Source: an uncultured Clostridia bacterium (lineage in GTDB: Bacteria > Bacillota > Clostridia > JAAYHZ01). From it: a stretch of DNA of 28,319 bases. Each line of letters starts with the position of its first letter. Position 1 is the first letter of the stretch. The notes under the pieces were generated by a model. That model saw only the letters and a program-made list of their open reading frames with translations. It ran no database searches and had not been told where the DNA came from. The translations under genes and the position numbers were made by a program. The DNA is taken from NCBI GenBank assembly GCA_937894465.1, contig CALCRE010000190.1, positions 1 to 28,319 of the forward strand. The letters are read 5' to 3'. Shown in pieces: positions 1 to 10,500 of the stretch.

Positions 1-1
1 T

Positions 2-724
2 TCTCATTTGGATTTCGGGCCTATTGATGCACCGCAGCAACCTTTTGCATATCTATTGAAAAACGGATATATGAAAGATGAAAGTCCCGATCAAGCACCA
101 AGATCATGGATGCTTCAATCCGAATGGACCAAACGATTGGAAAAAGCCGTCGTAAATGCCGATGCGTACAACTGGAGTCCATGGTTACATCTGGGTATGA
201 TATATATAGCACAAAAAAGATTAAATGAAGCAAAAGAAGCCTTGGATCAATCCATGAAGCTTTTACCTTCTTGTTGGGCGCTTTACGGCTTGGCCCATAT
301 CGCCCGTATGGAGGGAAATGCTGAAAAGGCTGCTTTGCTGGCAGAAAAAGCTGCTTTGATGAAACCGGATGATAAATCCCTTGCAAAAGAAGCTCTTAAG
401 CTTTTGCACTTAAATAAAATGCATCAAAAAGTGTTGGATCTAGTGGATAAACTGCCGGAGTCGGTTTCAAGCTTAGGCAGAGTGAAGCTGTACAAGGCGT
501 TTGCCTGTTTACGAACCGGGCAGATACAACAAGCTGAAATTTTGTTGTATGAAGAAAAAGGCATCTCGGTGCCTGATATACGGGAAGGTGAAAACAGCGT
601 TACGGATTTATGGTTTGAGATTGAAGAGACCAAAGCAAAAAAAGAAGGCAGAGTGTTTGATCGAGAACAAGCTGTTCCGCCTCCGCAATTGGACTTTAGA
701 ATGCATGTGGCCAGGAAGAAATAG
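2..724 (+). CDS. TPR-containing protein, C-terminal part (DUF5107-type end)
   Basis: The frame is open from the window edge, so this is the C-terminal 240 or so residues of a longer protein; the TTG at 8 is only an internal Leu codon. Two or three TPR-like helix pairs are visible (for example SPWLHLGMIYIAQKRLNEAK, then CWALYGLAHIARMEGNAEKA). The extreme C-terminus reads PPPQLDFRMHVARKK. That ending resembles the tail of large DUF5107/TPR proteins found next to carbohydrate genes in Bacillota; this part is recalled family knowledge, not a search result. The role is probably protein-protein scaffolding, and no catalytic residues are visible. It ends at a strong terminator and is therefore a separate transcription unit from the ABC operon that follows. 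Confidence 0.7.
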   Translation, partial: SHLDFGPIDAPQQPFAYLLKNGYMKDESPDQAPRSWMLQSEWTKRLEKAVVNADAYNWSPWLHLGMIYIAQKRLNEAKEALDQSMKLLPSCWALYGLAHIARMEGNAEKAALLAEKAALMKPDDKSLAKEALKLLHLNKMHQKVLDLVDKLPESVSSLGRVKLYKAFACLRTGQIQQAEILLYEEKGISVPDIREGENSVTDLWFEIEETKAKKEGRVFDREQAVPPPQLDFRMHVARKK

Positions 725-762
725 TCTGTTACAGGCAAAAAAGTAAAGTATTCGAGACATAC

Positions 763-800
763 AAAATGATAACTACACAAAATGCAGTTATCATTTTTTT
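763..800 (+). terminator. Rho-independent terminator after the TPR gene
   Basis: A 12-bp perfect stem (AAAATGATAACT at 763-774 with AGTTATCATTTT at 786-797) closes an 11-nt loop and runs into a T tract up to 800. It separates the TPR gene from the ABC operon. Confidence 0.85.
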
Positions 801-835
801 CGCTTCGTTTCTTTTCAACACAACACCTAAAATTC

Positions 836-864
836 TTGACGAAAGAAAAGAAACCATATATTAT
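836..864 (+). promoter_or_regulatory. Sigma-A-type promoter of the ABC operon
   Basis: The -35 is TTGACG (836-841), the spacer is 17 nt and the -10 is TATTAT (859-864). The start of transcription would fall near 871. A strong SD, AGGAGG at 885-890, precedes the ATG at 898. Confidence 0.75.
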
Positions 865-897
865 AAATAAAACCAATCACCTCTAGGAGGAATTTTC

Positions 898-1902
898 ATG
901 TCCTATATCAGCGTTGAGAATATTTCAAAAGAATTTAAAATCTATCACAGGGAAAAAGGGTTTGCAAATATTGTGAAATCTATGTTTGCTAGAAAGTATT
1001 CCATAAAAAAAGCGGTTGAAAATATTAATTTTTCCATCGACAAGGGTGAACTTGTGGGTTATGTCGGCCCAAACGGAGCGGGGAAATCCACAACCATCAA
1101 AATGCTCTCAGGGATCCTAATACCCACTTCAGGGAAAATTACGGTGGACGGTCGGATTCCCTATGAAAATCGGCAGGAGAATGCCATGCATATCGGGGTT
1201 GTTTTTGGTCAAAGATCACAGCTCTTTTGGGACTTGCCCGTTGAAGACACATTCGATTTATACAGAAAAATGTATTTAGTGGACAAGACCAAGTTTAAAC
1301 GAAACCTTGAATTTTATACTGATTTACTGGAGATGAAGGATTTTATAAAAATGCCTGTAAGGCAATTGAGTTTAGGGCAGAAAATGCGGGCAAATATAGC
1401 AATCGCATTATTGCATGATCCTGAAATTGTGTATCTTGATGAACCGACCATCGGTTTGGATGTGCTTGCAAAGGAAAATATCCGTAAATTTATTCAGGAA
1501 GTGAACAAAGAAAAGAAAACCACCGTTATTTTAACAACTCATGACATGGATGACATAGAGCAAATATGCAACCGGTTGATCATGATTGATAAAGGGCAGA
1601 TTATTTATGACGGGAAGATCTCTGATTTTAAAAAGAGGGCGGAAGGTGAAAATGTATTAATCGTTGAATACGGCGACACCGACCCGGTTGACTTCATACT
1701 CACAGATACTAGAATCAAATTACTTCAGGAAGAAGGAAAACGTAAATGGTTTAAATATTGTAAAACCGAAATCAATACTGCGGAGGTAATATCCTTTGTT
1801 ACGAAAGACAGGCAAGTTCAAGACATATTATTGAAAGAGCCTGAAATTGAGGATATTGTCAAAAAGATGTATCGTGCTCAGCAAGTAGAGGTAGTATCAT
1901 GA
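898..1902 (+). CDS. ABC transporter ATP-binding protein (COG4586-like)
   Basis: ATPase subunit of an ABC-2-type exporter, 334 aa, cytoplasmic face of the membrane. Visible motifs: Walker A GPNGAGKS at residues 57-64, Q-loop around VVFGQRSQLF (101-110), signature LSLGQKMR (157-164), Walker B IVYLDEP (177-183) and H-loop TTHD (213-216). After about residue 240 there is a C-terminal extension typical of this subfamily. Start chosen at the ATG 8 nt after AGGAGG. It is first in a three-gene operon and overlaps the next gene by four bases (ATGA), which suggests translational coupling. The COG4586/4587/3694 systems have no agreed substrate. All catalytic motifs are intact, so the ATPase should be active. 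Confidence 0.93.
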   Translation: MSYISVENISKEFKIYHREKGFANIVKSMFARKYSIKKAVENINFSIDKGELVGYVGPNGAGKSTTIKMLSGILIPTSGKITVDGRIPYENRQENAMHIGVVFGQRSQLFWDLPVEDTFDLYRKMYLVDKTKFKRNLEFYTDLLEMKDFIKMPVRQLSLGQKMRANIAIALLHDPEIVYLDEPTIGLDVLAKENIRKFIQEVNKEKKTTVILTTHDMDDIEQICNRLIMIDKGQIIYDGKISDFKKRAEGENVLIVEYGDTDPVDFILTDTRIKLLQEEGKRKWFKYCKTEINTAEVISFVTKDRQVQDILLKEPEIEDIVKKMYRAQQVEVVS

Positions 1903-2714
1903 TTGCAAATTGGGTTTCAAGGACATCTGTTCATTTGGAAATTATGAAAAAGGCTTTTAAAGTCAGTGTTACATACAAAATCAATACTTTATTTGAGTTT
2001 TTATCAATCGGTTTTGATTTTTTCATTCAAATATGTGTATGGACTGCACTGTATAACGGTCGTAATTTGGTGAATGGTGTATCCTTAAGTGATATGATCA
2101 GTTACGTCATGGTATCTAGTTTTGTATCATCATTAAGCTATTCCGGCATAGCGTTAAAAATCGCCAATCAAGTAAAAGACGGTACCATAGGTAATGAGCT
2201 TTGCAGACCAATTAATTACAAAGATATGATCATGTATCATGAAATTGGAGCAAATCTGTTTCATTCCATATGTATCAGACTTCCTGTTGTTCTTTTGTTC
2301 GGATTTTTGATAAAAGTGGTGATCCCGGCTTCCGGTTTGAACTTTTTATTATTTTTTATCAGCGTCATTTTTGGTATAACCATCGTTTACGGATTGAATT
2401 TTATCTATGGTATGCTGGCTTTTTGGTTAAAAACATCAGAATATGTAAACTTTATATCTCGTGCACTTATGACCTTATTTGCAGGGAGATTCGTACCCAT
2501 ATGGTTTTACCCGGAGTTTCTTAAAAAAATCGGTCAAGTATTGCCATTTAGGTTTATCACTTTTGAGCCTATGCAAATCTATTTAGGTAAAGTGGATTCT
2601 CATCAAACATTGGTTATTCTTCTTTCACAAGTCATATGGATTGCTGCACTTACCATCATTCAACAAATCATGTGGAAAGCCGTACAAAAGCACTTGGTCA
2701 TTCAAGGCGGTTAA
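1899..2714 (+). CDS. ABC-2 type permease subunit (COG4587-like)
   Basis: Integral membrane permease of 271 aa and partner of the preceding ATPase. About six hydrophobic segments are visible, including those starting near residues 28, 62, 130, 150 and 230. It contains the motif VKDGTIGNELCRPINYKDM, a cytoplasmic loop pattern shared with the second permease (WIKDGTFDEVLTKPLNPFLY), which marks the two as related half-permeases. The start ATG overlaps the upstream TGA. The substrate is unknown; this family pairs two different permeases with one ATPase. Confidence 0.88.
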   Translation: MIANWVSRTSVHLEIMKKAFKVSVTYKINTLFEFLSIGFDFFIQICVWTALYNGRNLVNGVSLSDMISYVMVSSFVSSLSYSGIALKIANQVKDGTIGNELCRPINYKDMIMYHEIGANLFHSICIRLPVVLLFGFLIKVVIPASGLNFLLFFISVIFGITIVYGLNFIYGMLAFWLKTSEYVNFISRALMTLFAGRFVPIWFYPEFLKKIGQVLPFRFITFEPMQIYLGKVDSHQTLVILLSQVIWIAALTIIQQIMWKAVQKHLVIQGG

Positions 2715-2726
2715 CGGAGGTTATGT

Positions 2727-3527
2727 ATGAGATATTTATCATTGTATCTGGAATTTTATAAAATAAAGTTAAAGGGAATCGTTGAATATAGAAGCTCCTT
2801 CTTTTTAACAAGCATATCAAAGTTTGTGAACTACTTGGCGCATTTTATTACCATATGGATCATGATCAATGCTTTTGAGACTATGGGATCTTGGAATGCT
2901 TATGAAATCATGATGTTGTTTTCACTGCAGACTGCATCTTATGCCATCGCAGGATCTTTTACATACCACATTACAACCTATTTATCCAATTGGATCAAAG
3001 ACGGTACATTTGATGAAGTGTTGACAAAACCGTTGAATCCCTTCTTGTACTTGGCTTCAAGACTTTTTAGTTGGGGTTATTTCGGCACCATGACAATCGC
3101 ATTGGTTGTCATGATTTATTGCTTTGTAAAGCTGAATATTACATTGAGCTTCATTAAAGTTTTATTTATTATTCCGGTAATTATTGGAGGTGGACTGATC
3201 ACCGGGGCTATGATGATCTTTGCATCCATACCGGCGTTTTGGATTGTAGAAAACAACTTTGTGGCCAATCTAATATTTACAGTCAAAGACATAACGGATT
3301 ACCCCATCACGATTTTCAGTAAAGGTTTGCAGATTTTAGTAACACTAATTATCCCTTATGCATTTGTTAACTTCTTTCCTGCTCAATTTTTCTTAGATAA
3401 GAACGATTTTTCAATTTTTCATCCGGCTTTTCAGTTTTTAACGCCGGTGATTGGTGTAATTATGTTTTACCTGGCTTATAAACTGTGGATGTTCGGTATC
3501 TCTCATTATAAGAGTACCGGCTCTTAA
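2727..3527 (+). CDS. ABC-2 type permease subunit (COG3694-like)
   Basis: Second permease of the exporter, 266 aa, with about six membrane segments. It carries the shared loop motif DGTFDEVLTKPLNP near residue 92, equivalent to DGTIGNELCRPIN in the upstream subunit. SD GGAGG at 2716-2720 lies 6 nt before the ATG at 2727; a closer out-of-frame ATG at 2723 does not lead to a long reading frame. The gene is 12 bp downstream of its partner and ends the operon. No convincing terminator is seen directly after it. Confidence 0.88.
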   Translation: MRYLSLYLEFYKIKLKGIVEYRSSFFLTSISKFVNYLAHFITIWIMINAFETMGSWNAYEIMMLFSLQTASYAIAGSFTYHITTYLSNWIKDGTFDEVLTKPLNPFLYLASRLFSWGYFGTMTIALVVMIYCFVKLNITLSFIKVLFIIPVIIGGGLITGAMMIFASIPAFWIVENNFVANLIFTVKDITDYPITIFSKGLQILVTLIIPYAFVNFFPAQFFLDKNDFSIFHPAFQFLTPVIGVIMFYLAYKLWMFGISHYKSTGS

Positions 3528-3572
3528 ATAGCAGCTCATTTCGTAGAAACCCGGTAGTGGGTTGAAGGTTGA

Positions 3573-3743
3573 ATCTTTGAAGAGGTTGATGGATTGAAAG
3601 GGAGCGTTTCATATACCGTGTTTTCAGACAATGAAAAATATTTTTTGCGTGTCATAAAACCGGCCTTTCCGGACAATGCAATTATGGGCGCTAACACTCA
3701 AATTTGTAGGCCTTTGTTCAAAGAGGATATTTCATCTTATTAA
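3573..3743 (+). pseudogene. Possible remnant of an APH-like phosphotransferase N-lobe
   Basis: The frame is open from 3573, after a TGA at 3570-3572, to the TAA at 3741-3743. Its centre reads GSVSYTVFSDNEKYFLRVIKP followed by AFPDNAIMGANTQ. From memory, this is the pattern of the N-terminal lobe of APH-type phosphotransferases (a strand ending YFLRV-K-P, then a helix containing D-A-GA-IQ). The rest of the domain, including the catalytic HGD and metal-binding DxD regions, is missing, and the frame stops after about 20 more residues. A weak SD (AGAGG at 3581-3585) precedes a TTG at 3594, so a small expressed peptide is not excluded. A decayed gene is the better reading. Assignment is tentative. 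Confidence 0.35.
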
Positions 3744-3797
3744 ATAAATTATCGTGTTTGAACTTCGAATACGAAAAAAACCGGATCATTTTAACAC

Positions 3798-3826
3798 TTG
3801 CATTCATAAGAAATAGTATCTATACT
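3798..3826 (+). promoter_or_regulatory. Sigma-A-type promoter of the C39-like gene
   Basis: -35 TTGCAT (3798-3803), 17-nt spacer, -10 TATACT (3821-3826). Transcription would begin near 3833, just before SD TGGAGGG (3836-3842). This supports the ATG at 3850 over the one at 3835, which lies before the SD. Confidence 0.6.
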
Positions 3827-3849
3827 TTATAGAAATGGAGGGTCAGCAA

Positions 3850-4476
3850 ATGATAAGGTCAATTTCAAATAAACAGTATTTAACGATTATAGACAGGAAT
3901 GATCAAAACCATTACGGATGCAACCAGGAGTGGTTCGGTACCAAATGGCAACGTCTTGCCGGGTGCGGGCCTTCTGTAGCCTCCAATATTTTTGGTTATT
4001 TATATAAACGAAACGGTTATCGTAATACGAACGAATTCTATACTAAAAGTGAGTTTGTTACCCTTATGGAAGAGATTTGGAAGCATGTGACACCTACGGT
4101 TCGAGGTGTGAACACCACAAAGATTTTTTACAAAGGGCTGGTTTCCTATGCCGAAATAAAAAACTTGAATTTAAGTTACCGCTTTTTAGATATTATTACG
4201 GATAAGCATGAGAAACCATCTTTATCAGATATTACGACATTTATCGCCGAAGGATTGGAGAAGGACACCCCTGTGGCGTTTTTAAACCTTTGCAATGGTA
4301 AAGAAAAGAACTTGGACAAGTGGCACTGGGTCACAGTGGTCTCCATGATCTGTACGGATGATTTGAGTAAAGTCATTTTGGAAATATTCGATGAAGGTTT
4401 GATCAAGCAGGTGGACTTAAAGCTGTGGTGTGAAACCACTACACTAGGTGGCGGACTTGTTTATGCTTGTATTTAA
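3850..4476 (+). CDS. C39 peptidase-like protein
   Basis: A 208-aa protein with no signal peptide or membrane segment. The N-terminal block NQEWFGTKWQRLAGCGPSVA holds a Cys at residue 39 in a GCGP context, as in papain-like/C39 folds. A His at 159 (DKWHWVTVV) and an Asp at 181 (IFDEG) complete a plausible Cys-His-Asp triad. These proteins occur widely in Bacillota as uncharacterised cytoplasmic C39-like proteins; the peptidase activity is inferred. An in-frame ATG at 3835 lies before the SD GGAGGG and is rejected in favour of 3850. The gene is monocistronic with its own promoter and ends at a hairpin shared with the convergent S-layer gene. It is not next to a peptide exporter with a fused C39 domain, so a bacteriocin role is not supported. 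Confidence 0.7.
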   Translation: MIRSISNKQYLTIIDRNDQNHYGCNQEWFGTKWQRLAGCGPSVASNIFGYLYKRNGYRNTNEFYTKSEFVTLMEEIWKHVTPTVRGVNTTKIFYKGLVSYAEIKNLNLSYRFLDIITDKHEKPSLSDITTFIAEGLEKDTPVAFLNLCNGKEKNLDKWHWVTVVSMICTDDLSKVILEIFDEGLIKQVDLKLWCETTTLGGGLVYACI

Positions 4477-4497
4477 TTGGTCAAGTCGGTAATATAA

Positions 4498-4525
4498 AGA
4501 AGGAGTGCATTGTGGCACTCCTTCT
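4498..4525. terminator. Bidirectional hairpin between convergent genes
   Basis: An 11-bp perfect inverted repeat (AGAAGGAGTGC at 4498-4508 with GCACTCCTTCT at 4515-4525) and a 6-nt loop. T-rich tails are weak on both sides (TTTATATT on the minus strand). It lies between the stops at 4476 and 4567. Confidence 0.65.
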
Positions 4526-4566
4526 GCAATTTAGGTATGATAGAATTTAGGAGGTCTTCATACCGG

Positions 4567-7500
4567 TTATTTCACCATCATCTTTAACAGTGTTGTAATA
4601 ATCTTGGCCGCTTCCGCTCTTGTGACGGATCCTTTCGGATCAAACAATCTATCCGGCTTCCCTTCCAATATACCGGCTTTTTGAAGTTTTGTCACAGCAT
4701 CTCTAGCTTTTTGCGATATCATCTCTTGGTCCTTGAATGTGATTTCTGCTTGGGATTGGAGAAGATCCAATTTTACTGATTGTGCAAAATTTGCAATCCA
4801 TATTGCCATGTCTTCTCTTGACAAGGGCTGATTAAATTCCATGTCTTTGTGAGTAATCACACTGCGTTCAAGAGCCCAATTGATGTACGGCATATACCAA
4901 GGTTCCCCTTGTTCAAAATCATCTTCCGCCAAGGAAGCTAAAAGCTTAATGAATTCAGCACGGGTCACGGATCTGTCAGGTTCAAACTTGTTGTTACCGA
5001 TCCCATGAATGATGCCTCTCGCAGCAAGGAACATAATATATTCATCAGCCCAAGTTCCCATGTCATCAAATTTCACCGGATTGATCCCCGTGATATATAT
5101 GGTAGCAGGTTTGGCTACAAATCGCATCATTTTCGTAACAGGATCATAATAGCATTCTTTTACGATGTGAAGATTACCAAATGCGTCTTTTCTGTATACC
5201 ACTAAGGTGTTAGGATCTTCTCCGTCCTTGAGTTGAATGTTAAATATACGTACTTGCCTTTCGGGAATGATGATGGGTTCAATGCTGCCGACGACATCAT
5301 CGTCATCATCCGGTTCTTCCGGAGGAAGATCTTGTTTTTCAGGTACTGTGACATCCGCAGTGTATTCCGAGACAAGGGACCTGCCTGCATAGTTCACCGG
5401 CATATCATCCACCCAAAGAGTAAATATATCGCCGACTTTAGGAGCCAAAGCAGGGGTAAACACAAAAGTCCTTGCCAGGATAAGATTGGCATCCACAGGA
5501 TTTGCTTCGGCATCTGCAGCTGTGATGGATCCTGCAATAGGAATCAAATTGCCTGTAATATCCGTTGCTTTTTCGTACAGTTTAAATGTTTCCACATTTA
5601 CATAACTTACGTCCATGTACTGGCTGAATGTTAATGTTACTTTTCCTTCATGATCCACGACAGCACCGGTAACTTCCGGTAGCTTTTTTGAGACCATGGC
5701 AATGTTGACATCGAGTTGGGGAGGAGGAACCGGGAGTTTATCGCTGTAAGCGATTTCGTACCCTTCCTTTTCATATTTAACCATCCACCATCCTTCCGGA
5801 ACGTCCCATTGATAAAACCCTATCTCGTTTGTGATCAAAGGATTTTCCTGAGCGAACCATTCTGCATCCCATACTTGCCATTGCTCTTCAATCAATTCAT
5901 AAGCTGTGGTAACAACACCGGGTAAACGGTTGCTAGCTACTCCTTCATAAACATATCCGCTAGGATCAATGGGCAAGAAAGGTCTTGGCCTTGCGATCGT
6001 ATCCGAGTTGTCTTTGTAATTGTCTCTTGGCCAATGGCATCCGGGTTTGGCTCTTCCTCTGATTCGACCTCTTAAATCCTCATATTGTTTTTCCTGATAA
6101 GCTTCAATGCCTTTATCCACTAAGTATCCTGCAACAGTGGTAGCAACGGCCAAACCGATTGCAGCACCCCATCCTACCACAGGGATGAATCCCAAACCGA
6201 GAAATGCGATGGATAATACGCTCTTAGCACCAAAGAGAAACTTGGTGTCATGTTCCAAAAGCGCGATATCTCTTCGATCCTGATAGGAATAATAGTCCTG
6301 TTGATTATAGCAAGGGCTCTTGATTTCGTTTTCCAATGCATAAACTTTTTCTAAGAATTTTGCAGTGGAATGCCCCCCTAAGAATGTATCCACAAGGCTG
6401 TAGGAGTCAAGACCCGCTTCAATAACAGTCTTTTTACCAAATACTCTGACCAGCTGTTGCGGTACCCTGGTTGCGATTAAGGGTATGGATGCCGCACTCA
6501 TTAATCTTGCCTGACTTTTATCTTGTTTTTCACCCATGACTTCTTGAAACAGAACATCCCTTGGCATGATAAAAGAGATCTCGAATGTTTCGTCCTCGTA
6601 AAACTTGACAAACAAGTTACCTATGGGTAAATCCGCATCATTAGAATACCCGGGAGGTAACTCGCCTTCGTAATTGGATATCTCCATGGTAGTACTGACA
6701 ACCGAATTTTTATCTCCTAGCATCACCTTTGAATGAATTTCAAAAGTATCATTACTCTCGTTGTAAGACAGAGCAGGCTGTTGTATAAATGTTGACTTAC
6801 CCCATAAATCGGACAAGCCGCTTCTTAATACATCTTCTGCAACAGGAGCATAATCCGAAAGCTTTGCTTCAGGTTTTGCCACTCGGTAAGATACACGGAT
6901 TTCATCAGTGACCACCGGGGTTAACCAAGAAGCCGAGAACTTATGCTCACCTTCATGGTATACCACATCTTCTTCATTTACTAGGATATAGCCCGTTGCG
7001 GTCATGAGCCTTACATCTCGAATACGTGTAGCATCATCAAAATAGATTTCCACTTCCTGCTTTTTACCATCCTCCGGTCGATATCGGAATGTTTCATTTT
7101 TCTTTATGACTTTTTTGAACATCCCTTCTATACCGAATTCTATTTTAGTAATCCGAGGTCTGTCAGTGTCATAAGAGCATTCGATGATTTCGGAGGTAAC
7201 CGGGTCACCTGCTTTGTTTTGTATTTGTGCGCTCAAATAATGGTTATTTGGCATTCCGCGGTCCGGCAATGTTACTGTGGTGCTCCATAAACCATGCTGA
7301 TTAGCCTTAGCTTCGCCGACGAAATAGGCACTGTCATAAATCTTGACAATGGCGTTTTTAGGAGCCCTGCCGCTGACCGGTATGGTGTGCTCGAATATAT
7401 CGGCTTCGGCGTAGATCGACACGTGAGGTGTACTGAAGATCACTTCTCCTATATGCTCTCTCATGCCAAGCTCGACTCCGTCAAATTTGGCATAGTATCT

Positions 7501-10500
7501 TGCAGTGGATATGATATTTCCAGGTTCTTCATCAAATCTGATATTAAAGGATACTGATCCTTCCAAATCACCTAAAGGCAGTTGAAGTGAACCGCCTAGC
7601 AACAGATTGATGGTTTCCACTTCTCCGCCTTTGCCGGTGAGGAAATAGGGTTTGGGTGTCTTGCTGTTGTTTTTAGGGGTGATCTTTATACTGTCTTCGA
7701 TGTATGTACTGCCCTCCGGAATATCAATAAAGAAATTTAGTTTACGGAGGGGCTGAGTATCAAAATACTTGTAACTGACTGTGATGGTGGTCATCCCTCC
7801 CGGGACCACATCGGTCATACTTGCACGGATTTCATTACCTTCATTATCTCTAAAACATCCCCAACCGGTGTCTTCATATTTTTTTACAATGGATTCACCG
7901 ATGAATGTTATGACTCCGTTTGTTACATCCACATCTGAATACAAGATCCCGTTGTCACCTACATCTTCAACAAAGTATTGGTACCTTATTCCCATATTCA
8001 CCGGTTTGGTATGAACGAATATATTATAACGTCCTTGTAATAGGGGAGATGTCACTAATTCCTGATTCATTGTTGAGATTTGAGTAACGTATTCAAATTC
8101 CTCACCGTTTTGTCGATAGAGGGTTAGATACACCGGATAGTTCAACTCCCCGTATAGATCGGCAAAAGTAGCTCGAACTTTACCGGCTTCGCTTAGCTGA
8201 ATGTTCATAACAGCCCAGCAATTCTCATCAAGAGGAGAAGATAAAACCGTCTTGATGTCGTAACCTGCGGATTGACCATCGACGACCACTTCAATGATGT
8301 CTCCGGGTTCGGCGTTAGGAACGGACAAATACCGGTCATCACCTCTTGCGGTGACAAAGGTATCATTTTTGGGATTTTCCAGCGTCCCCTTATTCGTAAC
8401 GGTAAGTTTAACCTTCTGTTCCTTGAGAAGATCATTGTAACCTTCCGGTTCACCGATATCTTTGAACTTTATATCCATCAATATTTTTCTTTCAATGGGG
8501 AACCAAAAGCTCTCTTTACGGGTTTCTCCGGTTAAAAGAGGTTCAATGGTGAATTCTTTGCTTCTTGACAAGGTATGGCTAATCACAACACGGGCTTTGC
8601 CGGATAATACTTCCAATGAATATTTGCCGTTTGCATCACTGAGGACAGAATACGGAATGGATAAGCCACCATCGGTATCGCAATAAACCGTAACAGTTGC
8701 AGCAGATAGGGTCTCTCCGTGTTCTGTGTAAACTGTACCTTTAATCGTGGCTTTACCCCGTTCTAAGGTCGTGACGGTGAGGTTATTGATACCCGGCTCC
8801 AATGTCCTTTGTAGTTTTACCGGGGTTACATATTTCTGGTATTCAGAAACGTATATGCGAATAATCAATTCATCTCCTGCATATACCCCTTCTAAAAAAT
8901 GTTCCGAATCGTCAATCGAATACAGTGAATATAAAGCTTTTCCATTCTCATCGGTCATTCCGCATGCCAAAACGTTGTCAGTGCTTTTCATAAAAATGTT
9001 CACGTTTGCAAGTTTGATTGGGTTTCCTTCCCGGTCTACCACCCATACATCCAAAGAGGCAGGAGTTTTTGTCACAGGTAAATCGATATTATTTTTGATT
9101 CCCGCTAACAAGGTATTTCCGTCTGATTGCGCAATCACTCTGTTACCAATTGTCAGTTTGATCACATAATCATCTGCCGGAACCAATTTTGTAAAGTTAC
9201 ATTGTAGTGTATCGGTAACTTTTACCTTTGCACCGGAGTATTTACTTTGACTCCAAACGGATAACTCTGCTCCTATCACGGTATCTCGAATTTCAGAGTT
9301 TACTCCGGTCAATGTGACGGTTAAGTTGGAGTTCACTAAAGCAGGCAGACCGATTGCTTCTTTTTCACTTTTTTGTGAACCGCTTATGACCCGACCGGTG
9401 ATCTTGACAAGTTTTGTCGTACCTTCCGGCAGATACACAGCTCCCTCATACACTCCGGTTCCTTTTCCGTCGGATTCCTTGATTTCAAATATGGGGGTGA
9501 TTAGGGTTTGTGTCGCACCCGTTTGATCGATATACTCCAAATCAAAATTGGAATCCATTTCCGGTGTGCCTTTAACCGTTACTTGGATGGTCGATTGCAT
9601 GTTGATATGGTTGCTTCGATCCCAAGACCCTTGCCAAGAAACATCAGATATGACAAGCTCCACCGGTTCCTCCGGCAATGTGATGACAACGGTTGTTTCA
9701 GCTTTGTCTGAACGGTTCAGGAGGGGGTCATACGCATAAACCAAATAGGTATATGTAATTTCTTTGTTTGTCTCTACAATGGAATCTACATAGGTAGTGC
9801 CGGTTACCATACCCAATGAAGTACCATCGCGAAGAACTTCATATTTTACGGGAGCTTCACCGACCGGTGCTTCCCATGTTAATGTGACGCCACCTTGTTC
9901 ATTTTTGGTGCCTGTAAGATTGACCGGTGCACCGGTGGGAGTGCGGTCTATGACCACAGAGACAGGAACGGAGTCATTTGCTGTGAATGTATAGGTTCCG
10001 TCTTGTGCCGGTGTATATATAAATGAAAATCTTCCGGTAGCAGGATCCGATGTCGCTGACCCGATGCTCACGCTTGCCCCCAGGTTATATGAGCAGGAAA
10101 GAGTGACATTCGTATTCGGTGCTGCGGTTCCGGTTATAACAATACTGCTTGCATTAATGGGAGATTGCAAAGGATCCAAAACCGGTTTTCCAATCTCTCC
10201 TTTAATATGAAAGCTTGCCGGATTTGTGGATAAGGTGTGAGGGCCTTCTCCTATTGTTACATTGATTGTACGGATTCCTCCGGGGTCATTAGCAGGAATG
10301 ATATAGCTTGAAGTGTCATATGTACTGTCTAATGAGAGCATGGGGAACAGTTCAGTGTGGATGTTAGGGCTCCAACTTGCCCAATATTCATAAAGGGCAG
10401 CGTTGTTTGCCTTTCTTGTATCGGAATAGTTTACATCACCTGTTTCATTCTTTATTTCCACAACAGGTGCCTCGTCTGAAAAAGTATAACCCGAGGAGAA

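Larger units (their letters stand above)
3528..3834. other. Gene-poor gap, 307 bp
   Basis: No full gene is present. It contains a 49-codon open frame with phosphotransferase-like residues (see the pseudogene entry) and, at its right end, the promoter of the next gene. AT-rich sequence without clear hairpins fills the rest. Confidence 0.6.

Noticed and set aside
424..876. A 150-codon minus-strand frame over the end of the TPR gene
   Set aside because: It overlaps a real plus-strand gene and its terminator, and has no motifs or SD.
3835..3849. Upstream start at 3835 for the C39-like gene
   Set aside because: It lies before the SD GGAGGG, which would then be inside the coding sequence; the ATG at 3850 has correct spacing.
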